Positions 1-7,629 of a stretch of DNA of 25,255 nt are shown here, in pieces. The notes under the pieces are model-generated. The model did no database searches, was not told where the DNA came from, and saw only the letters and a program-made list of their open reading frames with translations. A program made the translations under genes and the position numbers. Positions within the stretch are counted from its first letter, which is position 1. Each line of letters starts with the position of its first letter. Location of the stretch: positions 1-25,255 of the IMG/VR virus record IMGVR_UViG_3300009159_007268. One strand, 5' to 3'. Source of the DNA: a virus.

Positions 1-39
1 AACAGGCTGAGTAAGAGCAATAATTCTAGCAGTATTCAT
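1..39 (-). CDS. N-terminus of a gene cut by the window edge, possibly ThyX
   Basis: Only the first 13 codons are present (MNTARIIALTQPV), beginning with ATG at 39 behind a GAGG Shine-Dalgarno about 10 nt upstream. Short N-termini of this kind, a beta strand followed by an 'ALTxP' segment, occur in flavin-dependent thymidylate synthases of marine T4-like phages. ThyX would fit a nucleotide-metabolism role beside replication genes. Thirteen residues cannot prove this, so the ThyX label is a guess; the existence of a gene here is better supported. It follows the radical SAM gene by 10 nt and is probably co-transcribed with it. Confidence 0.4.
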   Translation of the reverse strand, partial: MNTARIIALTQPV

Positions 40-49
40 ATTATACGCC

Positions 50-1078
50 TCACTTCTTTGTTGCGTTAACTCTTCGTACACTATGGCTTATTCCACAGTA
101 TTGAGTGCACTTTGACATTTTATCTCTTAACACATCATTATTGTACCAAAACCTACGTAGATCACCTTTTTTAGATATCTTTTGTCCTGGGAATCCAGTT
201 GAGAAACACAATCTAGCTACACCATCCATATCAACCATAATATTTCTTTCGAACGAATTACATATTAACTTTTCAGTACCTCTGCCTTGCCATCCCTTAA
301 TTGCATCACCGTTTTTATGAACACTGTCGTGATACATTCTAACAGTTTCTATCCACTCGGGATCCAAATTTAACTTATACTTTTTGCTGCATTGATTGAG
401 AATTTCAAACAAACCTTCGTGGTCTTTAATAACATTCTTGGTGTAGAATTTATCGCCTCTATCTTGACCTTTTTCATCTTTCAAAGAACCAAACATTGGC
501 TGTAGCCAGTTTAATTTAAGTTTATCGGCTTTTAGATCGTTAAGAACGAAATCATAGAACTTATCGAGATCGCGGTAGTTTTGTTCGCACATAATAGACA
601 TAGCGTATACTGGCGTTAATTTATTTAACTTTATACGGGCAGCAAGTAGTAATTTAATAGCATTAACTGCCATATCAAACGAACCAACAACGCCTCTTGT
701 TGAGTCATGCACCTCAGGAATATAACTATTCAACGAAATTGTAATTTCTGTTGGACCTTCAAGGATTAATTTTTCAGCCATATCAGAGTCAGTAACCATC
801 GTACCGTTCATAACTGAAAAGCATTTAAGACCAAGTTCTCTACACTTCTTTGTAATTGGCCAGTAACGCTCGGGATTCATTAGAGCTTCACCTCCACAAA
901 TTACGATAGTGCCTTTTGGATTCATTTCAGCAAAATCTTCAATAATTGAGTTTCTATGTTCAATAGAGATATGACTTGGAAGAGCAATCTCTTCACGAGT
1001 CCAATACATGCATGTCTTACACTTAAGATTGCACTGTAAGTTAGTATCGAGAAAAAGAAATTTAGGAGGCATATTCAT
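50..1078 (-). CDS. Radical SAM enzyme
   Basis: A 342-residue protein. Near the N-terminus lies the radical SAM cluster motif C-x3-C-x2-C (C16, C20, C23, in CNLKCKTC), which binds a 4Fe-4S cluster and S-adenosylmethionine. It is followed by a GGE-like segment (CGGEAL) typical of the SAM-binding barrel. Extra cysteines late in the protein (in LICNS, RLCFS and SKCTQYC) suggest a SPASM- or twitch-type auxiliary cluster, as in peptide- or sugar-modifying radical SAM enzymes. The substrate cannot be read from the sequence. The start overlaps the stop of the glycosyltransferase by ATGA, so the two are translationally coupled and may share a modification pathway. An in-frame ATG two codons later (M3) is an alternative start; neither has a strong Shine-Dalgarno. 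Confidence 0.85.
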   Translation of the reverse strand: MNMPPKFLFLDTNLQCNLKCKTCMYWTREEIALPSHISIEHRNSIIEDFAEMNPKGTIVICGGEALMNPERYWPITKKCRELGLKCFSVMNGTMVTDSDMAEKLILEGPTEITISLNSYIPEVHDSTRGVVGSFDMAVNAIKLLLAARIKLNKLTPVYAMSIMCEQNYRDLDKFYDFVLNDLKADKLKLNWLQPMFGSLKDEKGQDRGDKFYTKNVIKDHEGLFEILNQCSKKYKLNLDPEWIETVRMYHDSVHKNGDAIKGWQGRGTEKLICNSFERNIMVDMDGVARLCFSTGFPGQKISKKGDLRRFWYNNDVLRDKMSKCTQYCGISHSVRRVNATKK

Positions 1079-1767
1079 GGGTGATACTCGTTTTTGTTAA
1101 GGCTAACTGTAATACGTCTAAAATTAATTCTGTCAATTTGATCTTCAATATCGTCAATAATAGTGTAACCTAAACTGTTTAAACCATTGACATCAAACAA
1201 TTCAGGTTTTATTCTAAACTTTTTAAATATTTCTTTATTAATAGGTACTGCTGTTTGATCTCTTGGATGATCAAATGAATCAAATCTACATTTTTTACGA
1301 ATACTTATATTAATTTTTTTTAATTCGCATCTGTATCGAAAATCATCATCTTCGGACCCCCAAAACCAGTAAGCATTACTATAACCATTTATCTTTTTAA
1401 AATCATATTTGTCTATTAAAACAACACCACCAAAATAACTAGGATATGGCATCGTGTAAGTAAATTGTTTAACCTTTGTTGCTAGTAAAGTAGCGCCAAT
1501 ATTATATGAGTAATCATACAAAGATTTATCTGGTATCATATCAACATCGTGAAAACAAAAGTAATCACAATCATCACAGTAAATAGTTCCTATATTTTTA
1601 AGTTGACCTCTATTAAAGAGCTCTTTTTCTTTTTGCTCAACAACAACAATTTTATGTTGTATATCTGGATAAGAAGTTAGTCTTTGATTTAACTGAGGTA
1701 TCAATTCAGTTAAATGTTCTAATCTATCTCTGTAAGGAATTATGATTCCAAGTTTTTTATCGTTCAT
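1075..1767 (-). CDS. Glycosyltransferase, galactosyltransferase (GT7-like) fold
   Basis: About 230 residues from the ATG at 1767. The protein opens with a nucleotide-sugar-binding strand (LGIIIPYRDR, residues 6-15). It has the metal-binding DVD motif (HDVDMIPD, about residues 73-80), then YFGGVVLIDKYDF and the acceptor-side signature WFWGSEDDDFRYR (about 134-146). This arrangement is that of the beta-1,4-galactosyltransferase family (GT7: N-terminal DVD, C-terminal WGWGGEDDD), so the protein should transfer a hexose from a nucleotide sugar. The acceptor could be a virion protein, a host glycan or modified DNA. A TTG at 1779 would extend it by four residues, but the ATG is preferred. It overlaps the upstream gene by 11 bp and the radical SAM gene by 4 bp. 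Confidence 0.85.
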   Translation of the reverse strand: MNDKKLGIIIPYRDRLEHLTELIPQLNQRLTSYPDIQHKIVVVEQKEKELFNRGQLKNIGTIYCDDCDYFCFHDVDMIPDKSLYDYSYNIGATLLATKVKQFTYTMPYPSYFGGVVLIDKYDFKKINGYSNAYWFWGSEDDDFRYRCELKKINISIRKKCRFDSFDHPRDQTAVPINKEIFKKFRIKPELFDVNGLNSLGYTIIDDIEDQIDRINFRRITVSLNKNEYHP

Positions 1768-2119
1768 ATTTCTGTTCAATTTCTTTAATCATAAGGTTAG
1801 ACATATTATGTAGGGAGCAAATATACTCTGCCAACACAATGTCATCGAGCTCGCAAATAGTTTTATTATTACCGTCGTAGATATTAATGTTTTTACCATC
1901 ATCCCAACGAATAAACCAACGTGTCGTTTGCATTTTGGTACGTTCTTTAAACATTTTCAAATGACGCAGGTTATAGAACAGGTTAGAATTAGCTTTTTCC
2001 ATTATCATATCACTGGTCTCTCTATAATGATAACTAAGATCAGGAACAAGATCGAAACCAAAATCAGCATCGGGTTCGCGACTCTCGGCAAGAAACTTCT
2101 TTGATTTATACCCAACCAT
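1757..2119 (-). CDS. Hypothetical protein, 120 aa
   Basis: I do not recognise this protein. It is soluble and mixed-charge, with the aromatic-rich strand segment TTRWFIRWDDGKNINIYD in the middle and a helical C-terminus ending in KEIEQKYER. It has no membrane segment or cysteine cluster. The ATG at 2119 overlaps the upstream stop (TGATG) and has GGAG about 9 nt upstream; a GTG one codon earlier is possible. It sits in the chain of small genes after the primase and is probably transcribed from the promoter at 3645-3672. Confidence 0.75.
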   Translation of the reverse strand: MVGYKSKKFLAESREPDADFGFDLVPDLSYHYRETSDMIMEKANSNLFYNLRHLKMFKERTKMQTTRWFIRWDDGKNINIYDGNNKTICELDDIVLAEYICSLHNMSNLMIKEIEQKYER

Positions 2120-2343
2120 CACTTTTTCTCCATAATGACCTTGATTACATTTCCAAGACTAGTATGATCGTAATAACTATAGAGCGTCACACCCATACTA
2201 TCGATAGCTTTATCGATACATTCATCAACAACCTGATTGATAACAGGAGTCAATGCTGTTCGAAGCTCTTGTCTAACATGATCTTGAAACAACTTGAAAA
2301 GCAGATCATCTTTCAATGGGTTACCTGTTTGACTATATGCCAT
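2119..2343 (-). CDS. Hypothetical protein, 74 aa
   Basis: A small unrecognised protein beginning MAYSQTGN. It is mainly helical, with a FKLFQDHVRQELRTAL segment and an acidic middle (VVDECIDKAID). The ATG at 2343 is preferred over an upstream TTG. It overlaps the end of the upstream gene by 11 bp and has AGGAAT about 13 nt before the start. The tight overlaps on both sides support it as a coupled operon member; no function can be assigned. Confidence 0.7.
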   Translation of the reverse strand: MAYSQTGNPLKDDLLFKLFQDHVRQELRTALTPVINQVVDECIDKAIDSMGVTLYSYYDHTSLGNVIKVIMEKK

Positions 2344-2593
2344 TATTTTCAATTCCTGTTATTGTCTTGTTACAACGCTTATACCAATCATCACGCTGAC
2401 ACTGAGCCTTTTCATAACTCAATTCGATATAATCATTGGCGATGAAATGTACCATATCGCGATATTTTTCCAAGTCAGCAATTGTCTGTTTCATTTCCAT
2501 GATACCACCAGGACCGGAAGTCAGCTGTTCAATACGTTCAGCTGAAACTCGAACAGTTTCAATCAAAATTCTATTTTCTGATTCTGAACTCAT
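2333..2593 (-). CDS. Hypothetical protein, 86 aa
   Basis: An unrecognised, largely helical protein (MSSESENRIL... to NNGI) with a hydrophobic/acidic middle, MVHFIANDYIELSYEKAQC. I chose the ATG at 2593 because it forms an ATGA overlap with the primase stop and has a GGAG 9 nt upstream. The in-frame ATG at 2605 lacks a convincing ribosome site. It lies directly downstream of the primase and is co-expressed with it. Confidence 0.7.
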   Translation of the reverse strand: MSSESENRILIETVRVSAERIEQLTSGPGGIMEMKQTIADLEKYRDMVHFIANDYIELSYEKAQCQRDDWYKRCNKTITGIENNGI

Positions 2594-3621
2594 GTTTTGC
2601 TCCATTTCGTAAGAGCCAGCTTCGCCGCCAGATCTCTATATGTATTTGACTTGATTATAAACTGAATGAACTCAGAAGTCAAGCCCGCAAGCACCATATC
2701 GTTAATATCTTTATGCTCTAGATTCTCTGGCCAGATACAAACCGAGTATCCCTGCATGATAGCTTTGTCTAGCTTCTTAATCGTATCCTTACTTCTTGGC
2801 TCGTTATCGTAAACTACCACCATGGAAGATTTGGCTTGGCTGTCAAAAGAACCCACAGCAGAAACAAGATCACCACCAGCAGTAGCAATACTATTAGGGA
2901 TAAACATAGAATCAATCGGACCCTCCAACACATATACAGTCTTATCAAAGTTAGCTGTATCTAATCCATAGACCTTCGGAACAGCATCGTTCAAAACGAT
3001 CGTGATATATTTAACCTTAGACGGTCCAAGTGCCCTACCCTGATACGCATGCATATTCTTATCTTTATCAAAGAAAGGAATAAGAAGCCTCGTCTCGTCA
3101 TGGATCAAAGATTCTGCTTCGAACTTGTTAGGAACCAAGTTGTTGGTAAACTGTTTGAAGTTAGGACAGCTGAACAGCTTCGCATGATAGGGATTAGGTA
3201 TCTTTCTAGCATCAACGAACTTCTTCACCCTATGATCGGGCGATAGCTGACTGACCTTCTTCAGCCCCTTGAGAGGACCACTCTTAAGGAATACTGGCTT
3301 CTTCATCTTTTCAACGAAAGACTCATAGTCAAGCTGCTCAGGAGTTTTCCTATCCTGGAGCTTCTCGAGCTGCATCTCGTTATAGATGTTCTGATCTACG
3401 CTCTTGATAAAGTTGGGCACAGACATGGTCGCATTGCAGTTATGGCAATGAAACATCATGTTACCTTGCTTCTCAAAGATATAGGCTCGTGCCTTATGCG
3501 TATGTGTTTGGGAGTCTCCGCAGATAGGGCAGCGAAAGTTGTATAGGTTCGAACCCTTACGCTTGAACTTTTCAAGGCGTCCAGAGATCAATCCAATGTA
3601 TTTGTGCTGAATCCAATCCAT
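2590..3621 (-). CDS. 61: DNA primase, T4 gp61-like
   Basis: A 343-residue primase that should synthesise RNA primers for the lagging strand together with the gp41-type helicase encoded at 21504-22916. The N-terminus carries a zinc-ribbon with CPIC (C31, C34) and CHNC (C59, C62), as in DnaG/gp61 primases. A TOPRIM-type catalytic core follows: VLEGPIDSMF holds the acidic residues E232 and D236, and VVVYDNEP holds D271. The length matches T4 gp61 (about 340 residues). The start is an ATG with AAGGAAATAAGC just upstream. It is the first gene behind a strong sigma70-type promoter at 3645-3672, consistent with early expression. Unlike in T4, it is separated from the helicase gene by about 18 kb. 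Confidence 0.93.
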   Translation of the reverse strand: MDWIQHKYIGLISGRLEKFKRKGSNLYNFRCPICGDSQTHTHKARAYIFEKQGNMMFHCHNCNATMSVPNFIKSVDQNIYNEMQLEKLQDRKTPEQLDYESFVEKMKKPVFLKSGPLKGLKKVSQLSPDHRVKKFVDARKIPNPYHAKLFSCPNFKQFTNNLVPNKFEAESLIHDETRLLIPFFDKDKNMHAYQGRALGPSKVKYITIVLNDAVPKVYGLDTANFDKTVYVLEGPIDSMFIPNSIATAGGDLVSAVGSFDSQAKSSMVVVYDNEPRSKDTIKKLDKAIMQGYSVCIWPENLEHKDINDMVLAGLTSEFIQFIIKSNTYRDLAAKLALTKWSKT

Positions 3622-3644
3622 GCTTATTTCCTTGTTACAGTTAT

Positions 3645-3672
3645 ATTATACCCTGTAAACGGAAAAAGTCAA
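3645..3672 (-). promoter_or_regulatory. Sigma70-type promoter for the primase operon
   Basis: On the minus strand, TTGACT (3672-3667) is followed by a 16-nt spacer and a perfect TATAAT (3650-3645). Transcription would start near 3638, giving a leader of about 17 nt before the primase ATG and running through the small genes to the radical SAM gene. It lies in the 57-bp spacer after the last late gene, so it marks the return from late to early-type control. Confidence 0.8.
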
Positions 3673-3678
3673 AGCTTT

Positions 3679-4059
3679 TTAATGGATTAATTTTAAGTAA
3701 TTTGCGGCATTTGTGAGAAGCCAGGTAATAACCATACCGCCTCCGATTGCCATATACATATATCTTTCTAATTGATTTATTTTATTCAAAAGAAAATTAT
3801 GTTGTTCTGTTGATTCTTTACGTAGTTTTGATATTTCTTCAAGAATGCCGTTGTCCTGGTCCCTCATAGTATTGTATACGTCATTGAATTTTTCATCCAT
3901 AAGTTCGCGGCGTTTTTCGAATTTTAAATCTAACGAAGATGTTTCTTTTTCTTGCTGTGAAATTCTTAATTCATGAACAGCAATCATCTGTTTGAGTTCA
4001 GCAGAAATATTGGTGAGTTTTTCTATCGCAGCTTCGATACGATCATTAGACGGGGGCAT
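3679..4059 (-). CDS. Coiled-coil protein with one C-terminal membrane segment
   Basis: A 126-residue protein. Residues about 8-95 are a long charged heptad-like helix (IEAAIEKLTNISAELKQMIA and onward), followed by one hydrophobic span at about 98-118 (MYMAIGGGMVITWLL) and a short tail. This N-terminal coiled coil plus C-terminal anchor resembles XhlA-type phage membrane proteins that accompany holins, but there is no catalytic motif and no neighbouring endolysin in view. It overlaps the metallopeptidase-like gene by 14 bp, and no strong Shine-Dalgarno is visible, which suggests translational coupling. A role in lysis or membrane interaction is inference only. Confidence 0.75.
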   Translation of the reverse strand: MPPSNDRIEAAIEKLTNISAELKQMIAVHELRISQQEKETSSLDLKFEKRRELMDEKFNDVYNTMRDQDNGILEEISKLRKESTEQHNFLLNKINQLERYMYMAIGGGMVITWLLTNAANYLKLIH

Positions 4060-4516
4060 TGCGACTCAAAATGTTTCTGAGTTTCTTTTTCTTTGTTCCT
4101 AGTAGTGGATCAAAGTTTGCTATGTCTTTTCCAGTATGAATAGCAGGTAAAGCAGAGGTAGTCATTCCTTCGCCCTCTTCGCTGATTGGTTTGGCTTTGA
4201 AAGTTTTAGGATATTTTGTATCGTAATCGCGCATTATTCTACCTGCGATCGCATTAGCGTTATCTTCCCTTGATTGATCGGAAGCTTTACTATTGCCCTG
4301 TCTAAAATGAGTAAGTTCATGGGCGAGTGTACGCATTACGTCGATTGGATGACGATTGGTTACTCTAACAACAACTTCTTTACCCTTGGAATGACCAAAG
4401 GCTTGTTTCTCATCTTCATCCGAACCAACAAAACGAATATGAGGCTGACCTCTGAGCTTCAAATGCTTTGTCGCGAAAGATACGAACTTTTGAACGTGTT
4501 GTAAAGATTTATCCAT
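4046..4516 (-). CDS. Putative zinc metallopeptidase (HExxH)
   Basis: A 156-residue protein with a classical zinc-site helix, TLAHELTHFRQG (H66, E67, H70). It is preceded by a strand-rich region, and the acidic residue following the helix (SREDNANAIAGRIM) could be a third ligand. The architecture resembles small phage HExxH proteins. The C-terminal 50 residues look like a separate tail: KPISEEGEGMTT, then a stretch ending in basic KKKKLRNILSRNAPV. The ISE|E step resembles a T4-type prohead protease site, so the tail might be processed. The ATG has AAGGAAAGTGTA upstream and overlaps the previous stop by 1 nt (TAATG). Substrate unknown; it may act in virion maturation or lysis. Confidence 0.7.
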   Translation of the reverse strand: MDKSLQHVQKFVSFATKHLKLRGQPHIRFVGSDEDEKQAFGHSKGKEVVVRVTNRHPIDVMRTLAHELTHFRQGNSKASDQSREDNANAIAGRIMRDYDTKYPKTFKAKPISEEGEGMTTSALPAIHTGKDIANFDPLLGTKKKKLRNILSRNAPV

Positions 4517-4905
4517 TACACTTTCCTTAACCTTGATACTATAATAGGATCAATCTCAATGAGATTAGTATCTATTATTTTCTCTTCACCAACGTTCATA
4601 ATTTGTTCTGGTAATATATCTAATAAAATTAAAAAAGGCTTTATGTATCTCATCTGAGGTTGTAGTTTCAGATATAAGATTTTACATAAAGCCTCTGGGC
4701 CAAAACAGTTATTCAAAACAATAATATGATTTAATATAAGTCGTTCTTTTAAATCACCATTTTCAACATATCTGGTTATTAATTTTTTAATGTACTTTAT
4801 TCTATTTAAATCTTCAATAAAGTCCTCTGTTGAGGCATATTGATAATTTTCGTAGTTATGGGCGCAATATAATAAAAAGTTTTTATCCGTCAAATATTCA
4901 TTCAT
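4516..4905 (-). CDS. Conserved phage protein, 129 aa, unknown function
   Basis: A soluble, helix-rich protein with abundant Leu/Ile (LILNHIIVLNNCFG, FLILLDILPEQI) and no membrane-length span outside these helices. The compact pattern, with a central NNCFGPEALCKIL turn, is like small conserved proteins of marine T4-like phages, but I cannot give a function. It follows the tail-type gene at 4921-5433 by 15 nt and is coupled to the metallopeptidase-like gene by TAATG. Its position in the late cassette suggests a virion or assembly role. Confidence 0.75.
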   Translation of the reverse strand: MNEYLTDKNFLLYCAHNYENYQYASTEDFIEDLNRIKYIKKLITRYVENGDLKERLILNHIIVLNNCFGPEALCKILYLKLQPQMRYIKPFLILLDILPEQIMNVGEEKIIDTNLIEIDPIIVSRLRKV

Positions 4906-4920
4906 TATGATTCTTTATTT

Positions 4921-5433
4921 TTATGGACCCCAGGCACCGCCATCAATATTCCATGCACCATCAACAAACATTGTTAGTGATAAAGATCGACCCCAACCAC
5001 CACCATTCCAAATCCAATAACTATTAGCTATTACTTGTCCAGAAGGAATGCGCATATTATCCATCCAAATTAAAATATTTTCTTCTGCATAATTACCAGT
5101 TTTTGTAGTAATATACATTAACTGGCCATTTGAACCATTAGGAAGATAATAGTTGTGAGCTTGATCTTCTGAATTTGTACCAAGTGCTTGTACTTGTTTG
5201 GTTAAAGACAAAGTAGTTGCAGTTGTTTTATAGTTAGTATTAGAAGATGTTGCGGAATTAACTGCAACGTTATTAATACTTAAATTTGTAGTTAAACTAT
5301 TTGAAAGGTTTTCTGCTGTAATAGTTCTTGCAGATGGACTGCCCGAAGGGTCGCGAAGAATCACGACCCTATCGGTTTTGGCTAATGAAGTAGCTTGTGG
5401 TAATTCAGATAGCTTTTTGCTGTTATCTGACAT
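4921..5433 (-). CDS. Tail fibre or receptor-binding-type structural protein
   Basis: A 170-residue protein whose first 45 residues (KKLSELPQATSLAKTDRVVI, then TITAENL) match the attachment-like start common in phage tail-fibre and virion proteins. The middle is Thr/Ser/Asn-rich. The C-terminal half is Gly/Trp/Asn-rich beta sequence (YWIWNGGGWGRSL, WNIDGGAWGP), typical of an exposed fibre tip. There is no Shine-Dalgarno before the ATG. The upstream stop is only 3 nt away, so expression probably depends on re-initiation. It follows the AIAIG adhesin and a small protein in the same late operon. Confidence 0.7.
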   Translation of the reverse strand: MSDNSKKLSELPQATSLAKTDRVVILRDPSGSPSARTITAENLSNSLTTNLSINNVAVNSATSSNTNYKTTATTLSLTKQVQALGTNSEDQAHNYYLPNGSNGQLMYITTKTGNYAEENILIWMDNMRIPSGQVIANSYWIWNGGGWGRSLSLTMFVDGAWNIDGGAWGP

Positions 5434-5436
5434 CTA

Positions 5437-5643
5437 TTAAGCAACCGGAGTAGCGGTGCCTACCCAGTCCCATACTTCCTGATAGTCTCTTCTGTTTAGG
5501 AAGTCAGCATAAGCTACAGCTTCCTTATCAGCAGCAGCCTGATCAGCAAACTCAGCTGGAGACTTGAATCTCTTTGCATCGGTGTTAGTTACGGTAGCGT
5601 TTTCTTTTTTTACTGAAGTAGCAGTGATAGTGAAATTTGGCAT
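5437..5643 (-). CDS. Small protein, 68 aa, tail-module associated
   Basis: An unrecognised small protein. It has a short beta-rich start (MPNFTITATSVKKENATVT), then a helical section (PAEFADQAAADKEAVAYADF) and an aromatic end (YQEVWDWVGTATPVA). An AAGGACG ribosome site precedes the ATG. It lies between two adhesin- or fibre-like genes, so a tail accessory or chaperone role is possible but unproven. Confidence 0.7.
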   Translation of the reverse strand: MPNFTITATSVKKENATVTNTDAKRFKSPAEFADQAAADKEAVAYADFLNRRDYQEVWDWVGTATPVA

Positions 5644-5660
5644 TTTACGTCCTTACAATC

Positions 5661-6623
5661 TTATGGGTTATAGTACACGATTTCTTTAGTAGCAGTATTA
5701 TAATAAAGCTGTCTCATATCACCAGTAACTTCAGAAACGCTACGAACTGGATTCACATAGAATGAATTTGCTTGTACAGTATTTAATGTTTCACCAAGTG
5801 AATTAATAACGATTGTGCGAGGATGCTGATCAGTTTCACCAGCTCTGTTACCGATAGCAACTGACAGAGTGCCCTGATTGGTGCCACCAGCAAGCCAGCC
5901 AAATGCGATACCATAATTGTCTTGATTAGCATAGCCAGCTTTTCTACCGATTGCGATCGCATGGTCGCCCTGAATGTCGTTACCAGCTTGTGAACCAATT
6001 GCAATGGCATAATTATCTTGTAAATTATAACCAGCATTTTCACCAATCGAAACGCTATAGCTGCCCTGATGATCGCTACCAGCACCAACACCAATAGCAA
6101 CTGCACGATTGCCCTGATATTCGTCAGCTGCGTAATGACCAATTGCTACTGACTGATTGCCTTGCGACTGATCGCCAGCGGATCTACCGATAGCAATAGA
6201 ATCCCAACCCTGCAAATAGTAACCAGCATCTCTACCGATTGCGATGGCGTGATACTTCTGCTGGTCATAACCAGCCCAAAAACCAATTGCGATAACTTCT
6301 TCGCCGTCACCATTTGGATCGCGCCCATATTGTCCAGCTTGCCAACCAATAGCAATACCGTAGTCATCTTGACTATCTTGCCCAGCCTGATAACCGATAG
6401 CTATAGCGCCATAATTTTGACTTGTCTGACCAGCACCTGTTCCGATAGCAATAGTATTGCCAAATGTACCCTGACTGATAGTCAAGCCACCAGCATTACC
6501 ATCGCCCACACGAAGAGTTAATTCTTCTGGATCATAAAAAAGTTCACCAACGTCGGCTTTATAGTCGCCAGCTGCTGTACCACCTAGTTTATCTACGAAT
6601 ACTTTATAAGTTACATTTGACAT
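5661..6623 (-). CDS. Adhesin-like virion protein with YadA-type AIAIG repeats
   Basis: A 320-residue fibre-like protein. Residues 1-52 form an N-terminal docking-type domain (YKVFVDKLGGTAAGDY, then GELFYDPEELTLRVGDG), as seen in phage tail proteins. Residues 56-269 are about 13 copies of a 16-residue repeat, [AS][IV]AIGxxAGxxxQxxx. This is the pattern of the left-handed beta-roll in YadA-type trimeric adhesin heads, so the mature protein is probably a trimer. The C-terminus (QLYYNTATKEIVYYNP) is a short terminal motif familiar in marine phage structural proteins. It has an AGGAGC ribosome site, and transcription probably comes from the late promoter at 7630-7637. Role: host-surface recognition, by inference. 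Confidence 0.8.
   Translation of the reverse strand: MSNVTYKVFVDKLGGTAAGDYKADVGELFYDPEELTLRVGDGNAGGLTISQGTFGNTIAIGTGAGQTSQNYGAIAIGYQAGQDSQDDYGIAIGWQAGQYGRDPNGDGEEVIAIGFWAGYDQQKYHAIAIGRDAGYYLQGWDSIAIGRSAGDQSQGNQSVAIGHYAADEYQGNRAVAIGVGAGSDHQGSYSVSIGENAGYNLQDNYAIAIGSQAGNDIQGDHAIAIGRKAGYANQDNYGIAFGWLAGGTNQGTLSVAIGNRAGETDQHPRTIVINSLGETLNTVQANSFYVNPVRSVSEVTGDMRQLYYNTATKEIVYYNP
5817..6458 (-). repeat. Tandem 48-bp coding repeat (16-aa AIAIG units)
   Basis: About 13 degenerate direct repeats inside the adhesin gene, mostly 48 bp each, encoding AIAIGxxAGxxxQxxx. The third copy is longer (IAIGWQAGQYGRDPNGDGEE) and the seventh has AA instead of AG. Conservation is mainly at protein level, so unit loss or gain by recombination is possible. 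Confidence 0.9.
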
Positions 6624-6644
6624 TTAAATTGCTCCTTTAAAAAA

Positions 6645-7598
6645 TTAAGCGTCTGGAAGTACAAAATCGTCTGATGCATCTGCTGTGGTAGCTGCAGTAC
6701 CATAAGCAGCACTCTGCTTGCCGAGCGAACCCATAGCAACAAGCACTTCATATTGAACACGACCAGCACGTCCACCAGTACCTTCTGTACGAAGAACCCA
6801 GCCAGCATGGGCAGCACCATCATTTTTCGCACCACCAACGGTTAAATTACCAGTTGCAGTATCGCCTCTAATTGTGTGAATTTCGCCACTAGAAGTAACA
6901 CGAGTATCAGTGATGTTAACATTTGTACCATAAGGTGTTGTCGAGATAGCAATTGTAGTAGTGTTAGCAAATGAAACATAGTAGTATGAATTACCAGTCA
7001 AAGGTGCAATTGCTGTATTGTCAGTTGGTACTGAGTAATACAATCTATCACCAACTTGCCATTTTGAGTTAGCAGTTGATACTATAATGGTATCAGTTGT
7101 GTTTGAGAAACCAACAGAATTGGCAGTAATATTGATTGCTGCAGGTGCTGCAATTGAAGCTGTTGGTGGTGTAATATAACCTGAACCACGAGTTTGAATT
7201 TTAAGCGCAGTAACTCTGCCATTTACAACTTGTGCATTAGCAACGCCAGATGTACCGCCCTGTGTAACTGTAAGAGTTACCGCAGCGTTGGCAGCATACC
7301 CAGAACCACCTGTTACAACAACACCATCAAAAAGACCACCGGAATTTACGCCCATTTCTGTTGAATCGATACCAAACACACCTATAGCGACACCTGGAAT
7401 GAAAGCCCCAACTGTGGTATTACCAAATAGATTCTTGTCTGTATTTGCACGAGTGCTATTTGTATTACCTTGGTGAGCATAATCACCACCACCTGCTTTT
7501 ACAAGAGCATAAGTACCGATTGGTGCGCCATTCGATGTTTCTACAGTAGTACTAGTTGTAACGGTAACGGATTTATCGTTTCTACCCCATTGTGACAT
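6645..7598 (-). CDS. Virion structural protein with GGSGY beta motifs
   Basis: A 317-residue protein, Gly/Thr/Val/Ala-rich and almost free of Cys and Trp. Two copies of a beta module are visible: VVTGGSGYAANAAVTLTVTQ, and the later RGSGYITPPTASIAAP. The C-terminal part (HAGWVLRTEGTGGRAGRVQY) closely resembles the ending of structural proteins in T4-like cyanophages and related marine phages, where such proteins are virion components, probably tail or head decoration. The ATG has an ideal AGGAGG ribosome site, and a TATAAATA late promoter lies 32 nt upstream. This is the first gene of the tail/adhesin sub-operon. Confidence 0.8.
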   Translation of the reverse strand: MSQWGRNDKSVTVTTSTTVETSNGAPIGTYALVKAGGGDYAHQGNTNSTRANTDKNLFGNTTVGAFIPGVAIGVFGIDSTEMGVNSGGLFDGVVVTGGSGYAANAAVTLTVTQGGTSGVANAQVVNGRVTALKIQTRGSGYITPPTASIAAPAAINITANSVGFSNTTDTIIVSTANSKWQVGDRLYYSVPTDNTAIAPLTGNSYYYVSFANTTTIAISTTPYGTNVNITDTRVTSSGEIHTIRGDTATGNLTVGGAKNDGAAHAGWVLRTEGTGGRAGRVQYEVLVAMGSLGKQSAAYGTAATTADASDDFVLPDA

Positions 7599-7629
7599 TA
7601 GTTTATCCTCCTAGGAAATTCTTTTCTTA

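Noticed and set aside
1767-1779. TTG start for the glycosyltransferase, and similar TTG/GTG extensions at 2119-2122 and 2343-2352
   Set aside because: In each case an ATG a few codons downstream gives a better start and a tidy overlap with the upstream stop.
3661-3680. Weak AT hairpin (AAAAAG/CTTTTT) as terminator of the late block
   Set aside because: The stem is nearly all A-T, there is no T tract after it, and it overlaps the -35 of the primase promoter.
5783-6367. Overlapping minus-strand frames within the AIAIG repeat gene
   Set aside because: A 48-bp periodic repeat keeps alternative frames open by chance; there are no starts with ribosome sites and the repeat conservation follows the adhesin frame.
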